NCBI GenBank assembly: GCA_003313425.1
Contig: NHZP01000004.1
Span: 1,736,001-1,800,000, forward strand
Origin: Pseudopyrenochaeta lycopersici
Lineage: Eukaryota > Ascomycota > Dothideomycetes > Pleosporales > Pseudopyrenochaetaceae
Length of the DNA: 64,000 bases
Direction: 5' to 3'
A program made the position numbers and the translations under genes. The notes beneath the pieces are model-generated. The model had not been told where the DNA came from, ran no database searches, and worked only from the letters and a program-made list of their open reading frames with translations. Shown piece after piece: positions 43,653 through 53,951 of this stretch; the stretch's first letter is position 1, and each line of letters starts with the position of its first letter.

Positions 43653-44387
43653 ATGTTGAGCCCAGAAATGGATCGACTTGAGATGGAATTGGAGTTACTT
43701 GACGCTATGTATCCTGATCAAACTACCTTCAACATAAAGTCACGCGAGTTCCGGTTCTCAAACGGCACGGCTTCGCTGCTTCTTCGGTTGCCCGAAGGCT
43801 ATCCGGCATCAGGATCGCCAGACGTAATATCAGCGACAGATCCAGTTAAGAATGACTTGCGGACCCACACCAAGGCCGCTGTCAAAGAATTAGGATTACT
43901 AGAAGGAGATGAAGCATTAGACGCCATTGTTGCTGCTTTCCAACAGGTCCTGGAGAAAAGTCAAAATAAACAAGATCAGTACCCATATGCAGCTACAGGA
44001 GACGCAACAACAAACCATAAAAATAAAACAGTGGTAATTTGGCTTCACCATCTCCTCAACACCAATAAGCGCAAACTTGCCCTTTCTCCCACAAATCTAT
44101 CAGGGCTCACCAAACCAGGCTACCCTGGTGTCCTCGTTTTCTCCGGCCCTCATTCTGCCGTTACCGAGCACGTTAATGCGCTAAAAGCGCAAAACTGGCA
44201 GGCCTTCCAAGTCAGATATGAAGAAGAGGAGCTTTGGGACTTCGCACATGGGTTGGGAATTAGAGAAGTGGAGAGCATGAGCGATATGGTTAAAAGTGTC
44301 GGAGACTTAAGAGAGGACAAAAAAATGGGAACGGGGAAGGGCGAGGGACAGAAGAAAGAGTTCTTGAACGCTGTCGGTATCAAGTGA
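43653..44387 (+). CDS. RWD-domain protein (RWDD2-like, with C-terminal DUF1115)
   Basis: Single exon of 244 aa. The N-terminal RWD fold is at 1-105: MLSPEMDRLEMELELLDAMYPDQTTF, LLLRLPEGYPASGSPDVISA, AVKELGLLEGDEALDAIVAAFQQVLE. The second half matches DUF1115 of RWDD2/UPF family proteins: VVIWLHHLLNTNKRKLALSP, LSGLTKPGYPGVLVFSGPHSAVTEHVNALKAQNWQAFQVRYEEEE, and a tail ending REVESMSDMVKSVG. The RWD fold is a protein-interaction module related to E2 enzymes but lacks the active-site Cys. The cellular role is not known. Confidence 0.85.
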   Translation: MLSPEMDRLEMELELLDAMYPDQTTFNIKSREFRFSNGTASLLLRLPEGYPASGSPDVISATDPVKNDLRTHTKAAVKELGLLEGDEALDAIVAAFQQVLEKSQNKQDQYPYAATGDATTNHKNKTVVIWLHHLLNTNKRKLALSPTNLSGLTKPGYPGVLVFSGPHSAVTEHVNALKAQNWQAFQVRYEEEELWDFAHGLGIREVESMSDMVKSVGDLREDKKMGTGKGEGQKKEFLNAVGIK

Positions 44388-46316
44388 ACGTCGCTCTATT
44401 TTGTCAGATCACCCTCAAGTACGAACGTTGAGATCAAGTTGCGGGCGGCTAAGGCTGCAACGTGGCTTTGGAAATCCAGTGCGTAAGTGGAAGAGCTATT
44501 GAAACCATCCAGATCTTCAAGGTGAAATATCTGAGATTTGGACCTTACTTACCGAATGGCAGGAGGCTATGACAAGCGCCCTGTTTAGGACATTGCACGT
44601 CGACCCGTAACAGGTCCCTTATCACACAAATACCACCAACCGCCACCAATTCAATGTCATCTCCACTCATTATATTTTCGTTGGCGCGAACTCCAAATTT
44701 GCGCCTACTCGCATCTCATAGGACATTCAATAACGCGCTATATATCTTTCCTCCGATACTAGCAGCTATAAGATCGCATGGACCACGTCAGCAATGCCCT
44801 CTACAGCAATCGGTCCAGCCGCATTCACAAATCCATACACATGGAGTCTTTCGGCTCCTTTTCCTTTTGCCAAACCGGACCGATCATAGGACCTACTGTC
44901 ATTGTAGTCTTGGATTGTGTCTGCGCAGTAGAAAAAGTAAGCCTTATGCATATTATCTTCAGGTGGGACTTCTTCATGAGTCCCCAGTCATCCACTAAGA
45001 CGAAGTGCCGCTCTAGGAACATGACCGAGCCACAGATGGCAATGATTATGGCGAGATTTCCAAGGTGTATGAATCAGAAAAGTGTGGGAAATGTGATGGC
45101 GCTCGTTTTGGCGCGCCAAGCGGATACGGAAAGAATAGCGAAAGGCACAAGTATCTGTGTGAGCCCCGATGATACACGGATCAGCGGTAGCAAGCTGAAA
45201 CATGGCCCGCGCCAAGACGACTGCAACGGAAGCCCCAAGGTCTTGAGCGAGCAACTGCAACTTGGGGCGGTTTTGGGGTAAAAACCCACTTCGAAGGTCG
45301 CAAGTGAGATCAGCAAACCTTGGCTGGAACCCTGCTGCACATAGCTCCATCCCGGAAGTTCAAGCGCTGGGATGCAATGATTATTCATCCTATGCCCTTG
45401 GTGGACACCATCCGGCATGATATGTGAGGCGTTTGTGAAAAGCTGCAAGAGGTGTGATACCTGTCAGACCAGTGCAATGAGTTGAAACAGAGGCGAAGAA
45501 GTCCGACCAAAGACCGAAGAATGAACATTTGTACATCCTGCTTTGACGTCAATGGCATAGCGGAGTTAGATATAGGAATATAACAAACATTCAGGTCGAA
45601 ACTTGTGCGTTAGATGCTCGAGCGGTCCTTCACATGGGATCTCAAAATATCATGAAGTCCTTTCAAAACCACCTAGGACAAAGTCGCAGCGGATATTTAC
45701 GATAATGAATTTAACCTGGAAGATGACACATCTACATTTGATGCAGAGGAAACGATCAAGAAGCCACATCGACACCTTATCTCGCTCGTCGTCTGCAGCA
45801 GAGACTTCCACGTAGAAGAGAGTAGCACTTCTGTTTTGCTCGGCCTTCTAGACGTGGTCCTACTTTAGTACCTTTATGTGTTAGCGAGGTGAAGGGTATT
45901 CTTGTAGCTGATCAGCAAATCCTCTATCGTGCACGAGACTAGAGGTGAAGAGATGGCGTTAGCTACTACAAGCTCAATCGTTCTACTTAATACAGGGAGA
46001 TTGTTGAAAAGAAGAGCATTGTGGTCGGACGAACAAATGATGCCCTGGTGAGTAAATATGATAGATTGCAAAGCCAGCAATCACAGATGAGTACAGACAT
46101 ACGATTCCTATGCCAAAACTTGGGTGATTGCACACTATTCTACATTTGTCTTACACTCTACATGTCCACAATGTATCGTGGTAATATACAATATGCCTCT
46201 ATGCCCCTAGTGTTGATACACGACGTCTTTGACTAATAATGTCAACTGAGAAGGAGGGGAGCAAAATCGCTTAGCAGCGTTTTGGTGTCAAAGATCATTC
46301 CTGCTCATGATTTGGT
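44388..46316. other. Gene-poor interval, possible transporter relic at 44.9-45.45 kb (-)
   Basis: Nearly 2 kb without an intact gene. On the minus strand between about 44990 and 45450 two overlapping frames give hydrophobic stretches (QGLLISLATFEVGFYPK, LQLLAQDLGASVAVVLARAMFQ) resembling pieces of a membrane transporter split by frameshifts. The evidence is weak and I do not call a gene. The rest is A+T-rich with no signature. Confidence 0.25.
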
Positions 46317-47452
46317 TCACTGCCACCGAGTCTCCTTCTTGAGCGGCTTCTCCCAGTCCTTGATGTGATCTGTAATCACTTTAGCAGCCTGATCAGCTGT
46401 GAAGTTACGTCCAATGGCTTCTACGAAATCGCCTTCCGGATCTACGTATGCAGTTAGCCTACCAGACCATATGCGAAAGACATCCAAGATCTTACCCATC
46501 AGATAAAAGTAGATACTATGATCCACTAAATAATCCTGTCCTGGCTTCACATTCGAAGGTGTACTAAAGTACACCCTGTACGCCTTGCATGTGCTCTTAA
46601 TCTGCTCGTAATCGCCCGTCAAGCCAATGAAGTCAGGGTGGAATTCTTTCAGATACTCCTTCAGCACCTTGGGGTTGTCGCGCGCCGGATCGCATGTAAT
46701 CATGAGTGGGAGAAGGACTTTGCCACATTGTTCGGTCACCTTGTCGTACATCAAGGCCATCTTATCGAGCTCATCGGGGCAGATATCGGGGCAGTGCGTG
46801 AAACCGAAGTAGACCTGAAATTGTTGCGTGAGTCTTTGTCCAACAAGCACCAGAATGTCAGAGCATTCTAACATACCAGCGAGTATTTGCCCAACATATC
46901 GTCGCTTCCAAATGGATTCCCATCCTGATCTACGAGTTGAAATGGCCCTCCAACTTTCGGCTTCCCAATGCCCTTTGTCTGGTCCGCTATCCGCTTCCGC
47001 GCAATGCGCTCTTTCTCGTATGTGAAGTATGCCCATAGTCCGCCGCCGGCTGCGACGAAGAGGATGGCAGCTGTAAGGTTGAAGGGCTAGTTTTGATGTC
47101 AGCATATTGAATATGTTGTGAGGCGATCAAGGAACTAGGATATAGCCCAGCGGAATCCACGTACGCCGCCCTTGTTCCTTGCTCGAATCTGATCTATCGT
47201 CTTGAGCTTGCTCCGAGGTGTTGACTGTGAAAATAATCGTATCTGAGTCTGCAAAGTCCCTGAAATTTTCTGTCTTCCAACTGGCGCACTCTTAGATTCC
47301 CTTAGACATGTCGATGTCTGTCTCGTTGCCTCCCGTAATGGTCCGCTAGAATTCGAGGTCTTAGAGGCGAAGGTTCGGCGGGCACCGTGGGTCGCCGGGC
47401 TACTTCGGAAAGCCCTGACAGCTCCTAAGGCGCTTCTGCACGGCGCAGACAT
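46317..47452 (-). CDS. sco1: SCO1 copper chaperone for cytochrome c oxidase
   Basis: Three exons: 47165-47452, 46877-47086 and 46317-46814, giving 331 aa. The first exon is an Arg/Ser-rich mitochondrial targeting region from MSAPCRSALGAVRAFRSSP. Exon 2 has the single membrane helix (PFNLTAAILFVAAGGGLWAYFTY) and VGGPFQLVDQDGNPF. Exon 3 has the copper motif FGFTHCPDICPDELDKM (Cys about 174 and 178) and the partner His in VDHSIYFYL (about 265), so all three ligands are present. It inserts copper into the CuA site of Cox2 at the inner membrane. Reading through either intron destroys the family sequence, which supports the junctions. Confidence 0.93.
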
Positions 47453-47874
47453 ATTGGGCGAACTAATTGGGAGGATGCGATGCGTGACCGCGAAGTGTTG
47501 CGTCAGATTGTGTGCGTCGGGAGACTTTTCTGAACATTCGAGATGCGAGGTCGAGCTTGGGCCAACCTCGAATGACCATGATGAACTCATCATGCTAGCA
47601 GATATTCGACATTTTCCCACTTTCAGCTTTCACCATTGTCAATCAAATTTTGGATCTGAATTAATAACATGCTTGGTCAATTCAACACTTGTATTGATAA
47701 TGTAACGCGAAGCACCCAGTCGCAGCATGAATTTGCAGGGGAACTGCTAAAGCTTTTGGTGCAACTACTTGACAGCGTGCGTTGGCAGTATCACGGGTAC
47801 GGTAAAACCACGACAACTTCTCAGGTCACGAATCGCTTCCTGATGCGAAGATCCTCTACTAAGATATATCTATG
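47453..47874. other. Intergenic, upstream of SCO1; may contain more of the FunK1 relic
   Basis: About 420 bp. A frame near 47,735-47,850 (GELLKLLVQLLDSVRWQYHGYGK) could be the worn upstream part of the neighbouring kinase relic, but this is not certain. The SCO1 promoter must lie here. Confidence 0.35.
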
Positions 47875-48141
47875 AGAAACATCGTGTCTATACTAGGAGA
47901 GGACGATAATCTTAATTACTCTTAACCTATCGTTAAAACTAACTGTGAAAAGGCGTGCGGAGCGCTCAGCAAGACCAGCACTCAACTTTCCATAGCGATA
48001 GGAGCATTCTATAATGACGAATACAAATTCGTGCATGATTTGGAGTCGCTCCTCCGGCTGCTCTTCTGGGTTTGCGTTTACCAGTATGTGCCAGGGTGGT
48101 CAAGCAGCAAGACTGGCATAATTCTTCGTACTACGAGCTAA
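47875..48141 (+). pseudogene. FunK1-type fungal protein kinase, decayed fragment
   Basis: One frame reads RNIVSILGEDDNLNYS, an internal TAA, then PIVKTNCEKACGALSKTSTQLSIAIGAFYNDEYKFVHDLESLLRLLFWVCV and stops at 48139-48141. This follows the FunK1 kinase order: the NI(x)L segment after the catalytic loop, the activation-segment SKTGT...MAIGAL region and the HDLESFFWVLFWICIH helix. The catalytic HRD lobe upstream is not recognisable in frame and the C-lobe ends early. It is a dead remnant of a multicopy fungal family, now within the niiA upstream region. Confidence 0.7.
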
Positions 48142-48474
48142 CTTAAAAACATGCGGAAATTTGTAAAGCCAAAAAAAAAAGAAGGCAAGTTTACAGATGC
48201 AGTAGAGAGATGTTTCATAGCTTAGTACGGGCCGCTAATCGCCTCAATCCAAGAGCTACTCAAGGTGGTTTTCCCATAGGGAAAGCGCCGGTTAAGAGTG
48301 ATGTTTGCTCGAGATACGATAACCGGCACCCAATGGGCATGCTTCCAATTACGCCAAAGATCACCCTGGCCCGTCCCATCAACGTAGAGGCAGATGTTTC
48401 CTTCCTGCCGTCGCTGAATGTTAGTTCGGCTGTACTCTCGACTCAAAAAGAATAATGTAGAGATGTGCGGGCAT

Positions 48475-48482
48475 CTCCGCGG
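48475..48482 (+). promoter_or_regulatory. Candidate NirA binding site (CTCCGCGG)
   Basis: It matches the NirA consensus CTCCGHGG and forms part of a perfect 10-bp palindrome (48475-48484). It lies about 410 bp upstream of the niiA start codon, as expected for nitrate-specific induction. Site assignment is by motif only. Confidence 0.5.
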
Positions 48483-48533
48483 AGAATCGACGTGACAATC
48501 ACAAATTACCTTTTACCCAAACATTGACCATTT

Positions 48534-48541
48534 CCTCGGAG
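48534..48541 (-). promoter_or_regulatory. Second candidate NirA site (CTCCGAGG on minus strand)
   Basis: The reverse complement of cctcggag matches CTCCGHGG. It lies 59 bp downstream of the first site and about 350 bp from the niiA ATG. Confidence 0.5.
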
Positions 48542-48748
48542 AAGAGACTGTTCCGGATTATTCTCTACTACTATCACGCTATTTTCGAAGCCGCGACGCT
48601 GCTGGAGTCTAAAACCCTTATTGATGTGCATATGATCAGCCGAGGACACGTACGAGAGGCCACTGATCCCCCGTGGGGGAGGATCAGGTCGCAAATAGAG
48701 TATCTATCATTGGTTCAGTCATTCGATGCCTCGGTAGTCATAGTGAAT

Positions 48749-48759
48749 TTATCTTATCT
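48749..48759 (-). promoter_or_regulatory. Paired GATA-factor (AreA-type) sites
   Basis: Two adjacent ttatc units give tandem GATAA on the minus strand, about 130 bp before the niiA start. AreA binds HGATAR to relieve nitrogen repression; adjacent sites are typical of strongly controlled nitrate genes. GATA motifs are common by chance, so only the pairing and context support this. Confidence 0.5.
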
Positions 48760-48887
48760 TACTTCCAAAGACTACTCTCAAGTCCCGTAGGCTGAGTTTC
48801 TACTCTTTCCAACTCTCTGCTTTCCTCCTAACATCATTGCCCCAAGTACTTGTCGGCAATTCCTAAGCTTAGGAAAACGTAGACAAG

Positions 48888-51800
48888 ATGCCTGATGGCG
48901 ACCATATACAATGCGAGTCTAGTAATAGAAAGAAGATTGTGGTTGTGGGGTTGGGAATGGTTGCAATTTCGTTCATGTAAGTATATCCTCACACAGTGCT
49001 CCCAACTCTAACAGGAACGGGTAGTGAAAAGCTACTAAAATTAGATGCAAAGAGAAGGGAATATGATATTGTTGTCATTGGGGAAGAGCCATACCTGGCG
49101 TATAACCGAGTTGGCCTTAGCAGCTACTTTCAGCACCGAGATGTGGAGCGATTGTATATGAATCCAGCGGACTGGGTAAGAGATTGCCGCGAATATTGAA
49201 CCCTTCTAATTACCATATCAGTACGCATCGATGCCAACAGGATCACTCGGTTACCACCTAAATACAGCGGTTACGGGCATAGATTCAGAGAATAAACTGG
49301 TGACAACTGCCAAAGGCGACAAATATAACTATGATGAGTTGGTGCTGGCTACCGGTTCTACGGCAATACTCCCACGAATGCCCGGCTACGATGCGACGGG
49401 TGTGTTCGTTTATCGAACAATTGAGGATCTTCAGAATCTCATTTCATTTTCGGCGGCCAAGAAGGGCACTGGCCAAAATGGAGTTGTGATCGGTGGAGGA
49501 CTACTTGGTCTCGAGGCTGCAAAAGCTATGCTGGATTTGGAGGTGTACGACAAAATCACCGTCATCGAAGCGATGCCTTACGTGCTTGGCCGCCAGCTGG
49601 ATAAAGATGCGGGGATGATGGTTGCTGAACAAGTAAAAGGTTTGGGTGTTGAAGTAGTCCTCGGTAAGATGGTCGGCAAGCTCACCACTGCCGAAGATGG
49701 CAGCGTGACTGGAGTCGAATTCAAGGATGGTAGCGTAGTTGAAGGCGCTTGCGTATGTTTTGCAGTAAGTCCATCCAAGCTACGTGATACATATAGAAGC
49801 AATCTAAAGCGTAGGCAGATTGGTGTCAGAGCTAGGGACGAACTAGCTAAGAGTTCAGGCCTTCAGTGCCACGAACGAGGTGGAATCCTTGTTGGTGACG
49901 ACTTGCAGACCACGGCAAAGGATGTATATGCAATTGGCGAATGTGCGAATTGGAAGAATATGTGCTACGGCTTGGTCGGTCCCGGCTATGAGATGGCTGA
50001 CCTTCTCGCCTTCAACTTGACCGAGGGGAGGGTTCATGGCCAACCACGATCCTTCACTAGCCCTGATATGAGCACCAAGTTGAAGCTTTTGGGGGTTGAT
50101 GTCGCCAGCTTTGGGGATCCTTTTGCTGACGTCTTTGGTCCTCAGTGGTTGCCGGATGGAACATCGGGGCCAGATAGGAAGGACCAAGTCCAGGCATTGA
50201 CGTACAAGGACCCGTTTGGGAACATCTACAAGAAATATCTGTTCACCTCGGATGGCAAGTACTTGCTCGGTGGAATGATGATGGGTGACGCCGCCGACTA
50301 CGTCAAGCTCTTGGCAATTAGCAAACGACACAAGCAGCTCGAAGTTGCTCCAGGAGAATTAATTGTTGGCAAGTCAGGAGGTGAAGAAGGCGCTGATGAC
50401 TTGTATGGCCCCCGCAATCCGGTGCCCAATACTTAAATCTTGCTAACTAATTCTATAGAGATGATGACGCGCAGATTTGCTCTTGCAACAACGTCACGAA
50501 AGGCGATATTACCACGGCGATCAAGGAGAAGTCTTGCAAGAGCATTGGCGATGTGAAATCTTGCACCAAAGCTGGAACAAGTTGTGGAGGCTGTCTACCA
50601 CTCGTGCAAAGTATCCTCACCAAAACCTTGAAGGATAGTGGCGAAGAGGTTCAAAATCACTTGTGTCCTCATTTCCAGCACTCCCGGGCTGATATTTTCT
50701 ACATTGCCATGGTCAAAAAGCTTGAAAGCTTCGATGCCATCATGGCTGAATGCGGCACCCCGGGTTCGCTTGGATGTGAGGTCTGTAAACCAGCAATTGG
50801 TTCAATCTTGGCATCACTCTTCAATGGCCATATTCTCGACCGGGGCCGAAAAGGTCTCCAGGATACTAACGACAAATTCCTTGCGAATATCCAACGTAAT
50901 GGAACCTTCTCTGTCGTCCCCCGCGTCCCTGGCGGTGAAATTACTCCCAAGAAACTTGCCGTTATTGCGAGTGTCGCCGAAAAGTATAACCTGTATTGTA
51001 AGATTACTGGAGGCCAAAGAATTGACATGTTCGGCGCAAAGAAGCAGGATCTTTTAGCTATTTGGACAGAATTGTCTGAAAAAGGTGGTATGGAGAGCGG
51101 ACACGCTTACGCCAAGGCTTTGCGGACTGTCAAGAGCTGTGTAGGCACTACATGGTGCCGTTTTGGAGTCGGCGACTCCGTAGGCATGGCCATACGGATC
51201 GAAGAACGATATAAGAGTATCCGCGCACCACACAAAATCAAAGGCGCTGTGTCTGGGTGCGTAAGAGAATGCGCAGAGGCCCAAAACAAAGATTTTGGGT
51301 TAATCGCAACAGAAAAGGGATATACAATATTCGTGGGCGGAAACGGAGGGGCTACACCGCGACACTCAGAAATTTTGGCAAAAGACGTCCCTGTTGATGA
51401 CGTGTTGCCTATCCTGGATCGTTACCTACTGTTTTACATTCGTGCTGCGGACCGACTTCAGCGAACTGCGAGATGGATCGAAGCACTTCCAGGTGGAATT
51501 CAGTACCTACGAGATGTAGTTCTAAACGACAAGCTTGGAATATGTGCAGAATTGGAGAGGCAGATGGAAGAACTCGTTTCATCCTTTTTCTGCGAGTGGA
51601 CTGAGACAGTGAAAAATCCCGAACGACGGAAACAGTTCCAACAGTTCGTCAATGTCAACGAAACTGTCGAATGGATAGAGCCAATGACGGAGCGTGGACA
51701 ACAGCGCCCATCAAATTGGCCCAAAGAATCTGCCAAAATCGACCGCATGACCTGGACCAGTCTGTCATGGCAGCCGCTCGTCGAAGCTTCGAAATTCAAC

Positions 51801-52247
51801 GATCTCGACACCAGCGAGGGCCGACAAGTCAAGCGCGGAGGAACACAACTCGCTGTTTTCAAGATCCGCGGCAAATACTATTGCACGCAACAAATGTGCC
51901 CACACAAACGCGCTTTCATGCTATCTGATGGCCTCATCGGAGAAGGCGATGACAAACTCTGGGTTTCGTGCCCGCTTCACAAACGTAATTTTGAGTTGAC
52001 GGGTCAGAATGCTGGGAAGTGTGGAAATGACGATATGAGTATATCCACATTTGACGTTGAGGAAAGAGAGGATGGATGGGTATATGCGCTGTTACCTTCG
52101 GTTGAGGAGCTTGACAATGCGCTTGGTACTGAAAAATGGAAGGTCAGGAACGGAGAGACACCTAGTCAGTTTGAGGGACTAGGTGAGAAGACAAAGAGAG
52201 CGGGTAGGAAAGGTGTTGTGAAGGGGAATAACGGCCTTGATTGGTGA
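48888..52247 (+). CDS. niiA: Assimilatory nitrite reductase [NAD(P)H]
   Basis: Five exons: 48888-48976, 49025-49175, 49222-49764, 49819-50402 and 50459-52247, giving 1051 aa. Domains in order: an FAD/NAD(P)H oxidoreductase half ([15 protein letters not shown] start, [42 protein letters not shown]); BFD-like [2Fe-2S] modules with [23 protein letters not shown] and GCEVCKP; the ferredoxin-like and siroheme/4Fe-4S halves ([54 protein letters not shown]); and a C-terminal Rieske domain ([18 protein letters not shown]). It reduces nitrite to ammonium with six electrons. The in-frame intron 49765-49818 was removed because its 18 residues interrupt the conserved [12 protein letters not shown] segment. 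No nitrate reductase or nitrate transporter lies next to it here, unlike the usual fungal cluster. Confidence 0.95.
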
Positions 52248-53951
52248 GTGCGCTGAGGGCAGGTGTTAATTCGAAAGTATTTCAACCCTTCTACTACAAT
52301 TTGTTCTCCGTACAACCGGATCTTCTCATTTCCAAACTTATCCTTGGTAGTGCCATTTGTTAGATTGTTGAAGGTGACCCCGGTATCCGCTCCCTATGGC
52401 TGCGGAGAGTGTCGCATAGGGAGGGATGGCCCCGTCGCAAATTTGGGTAACATTAAACTCGCTAGTATTACTGCGTCATAAAAGCCGCATTGCCTCGCAA
52501 AGGGTTAGACACAGGCGAGCGGTAGGAATAGATCTCGGGCGGATTCACAAGTGTTAGCGTAACTGAAGACCCGAGCAAGATAAAAAGCTCGTCCGAAGAG
52601 GATATTACTCCTGGCTATTAAGGTTAGCAAGTATAAATAAGTATAGGACGCTGAGCTATACTGAAAATTGCATCTGAGTAAGTGAGACAGCGCAAGGTAC
52701 TGTGAGCTAATTTCGGTACGATTTGCCATGTCTGTACTTTGGAGAGAGACGGGGTGTGCCTGAGTGCACCGCTTACGGTTTTGGCACGGCAAAGGACTTG
52801 TTGCAGCTGAGTGACCAAGTTTGTATTTACTTTTTCGTACAATTATGCCCCTATATAATGGTGCTGAAACATTCAAAAGTTTGTGTTTAGTGAGCACTTA
52901 TGTATTCCAACTGGTTAGTATGCCGGATGACGGTTGCATATAATGAGCTTGATTCGGCTAGCAACACAATGAGAATGACCAAGAAGCCCTGCATTGGATA
53001 TTATAGTGACTCATTAGTCTCCTCCCCGCACTACATCAACCCAGTTTCCATTTTATCTATACCTAAACGGAACCTCAGTTCTTCAAAGAAAGGCATGTTA
53101 GACCCAAACGTCGAGTTTCACAACATGATGACTGTATTAAGCGACGCTATTCAGCGACTCTTCTAGCTAGTTCACAAAATTTTGATGCCGTAGTTTCTTC
53201 CTTGAATTTCTGAGCTGGCTATTTGGAACACCGACGTTTTGGACACGCTTATTACCGTACTCGTGCCCTCGTATGTTGATGAGAGCAAGACTTTTGAAGT
53301 CATGGCGAACCCTTAACTGTCTTCTGATCTTCAAGCCCTGCTTCTTCTTATTAATCCCTAGGAAATCAAAACTTACAGCCTTCTTCTCAGAGCTGCAGCT
53401 AAGTTAGAGCTGTTACGAGAGCCAGAATTTTGAACCATTTATAGATCTATCCTTTATTCAGGTACTGGACTTGTAACCTTCTCCATGGTTCCTTTCCTGC
53501 GGCATACATGTCCGCTTCTATCCTCAGGTCATGCTCTATGTATATGCAAATGCGTGTTTCGCGTGTATGGCTGTAATCTTTTATCATTGGACACAGTTGC
53601 AAGAGAATTGAAAGTTGCAAAGAGGAGGCTTGAAACGTTTATATTTATACACGCTCTCAGACATCAACGGAGTTTGAGACTATACTTCTAAGCTGTTTGA
53701 GCTAATGACAGTATACGGGGCCCGGTAAAATGTTCACTGAAGATTGATTCTCAGGAACATCACGCTTTATGCTAACTCTGAAAGCCACAGTGGGCTGTGA
53801 CCGGTCATCCGAACCATTGATTAGGCCCAACACCATTGCCTTGCAACCTCTGGCTTTCTTCTGAGGACACATATCTTCATCTTCTTGGTGCATCAAAACT
53901 GACCGGCAAGCGACTTGGGTCCTGTGTGAACACTTCTCATGGTCCGCACCA
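52248..53951. other. Gene-poor interval between niiA and a HET gene
   Basis: About 1.7 kb of A+T-rich DNA with stops in all frames and no family signature. It holds the 3' ends of two convergent transcripts. No repeat detected by eye. Confidence 0.4.

Noticed and set aside
44990..45450. Possible decayed monocarboxylate-type transporter on the minus strand
   Set aside because: Only short hydrophobic stretches in two frames resemble a transporter, with no diagnostic motif. A profile search would decide.
50403..50436. niiA reading frame ending at TAA near 50436
   Set aside because: This tail ([10 protein letters not shown]) is intron sequence. Splicing 50402 to 50459 restores the BFD-like cysteine motifs and the rest of the enzyme.
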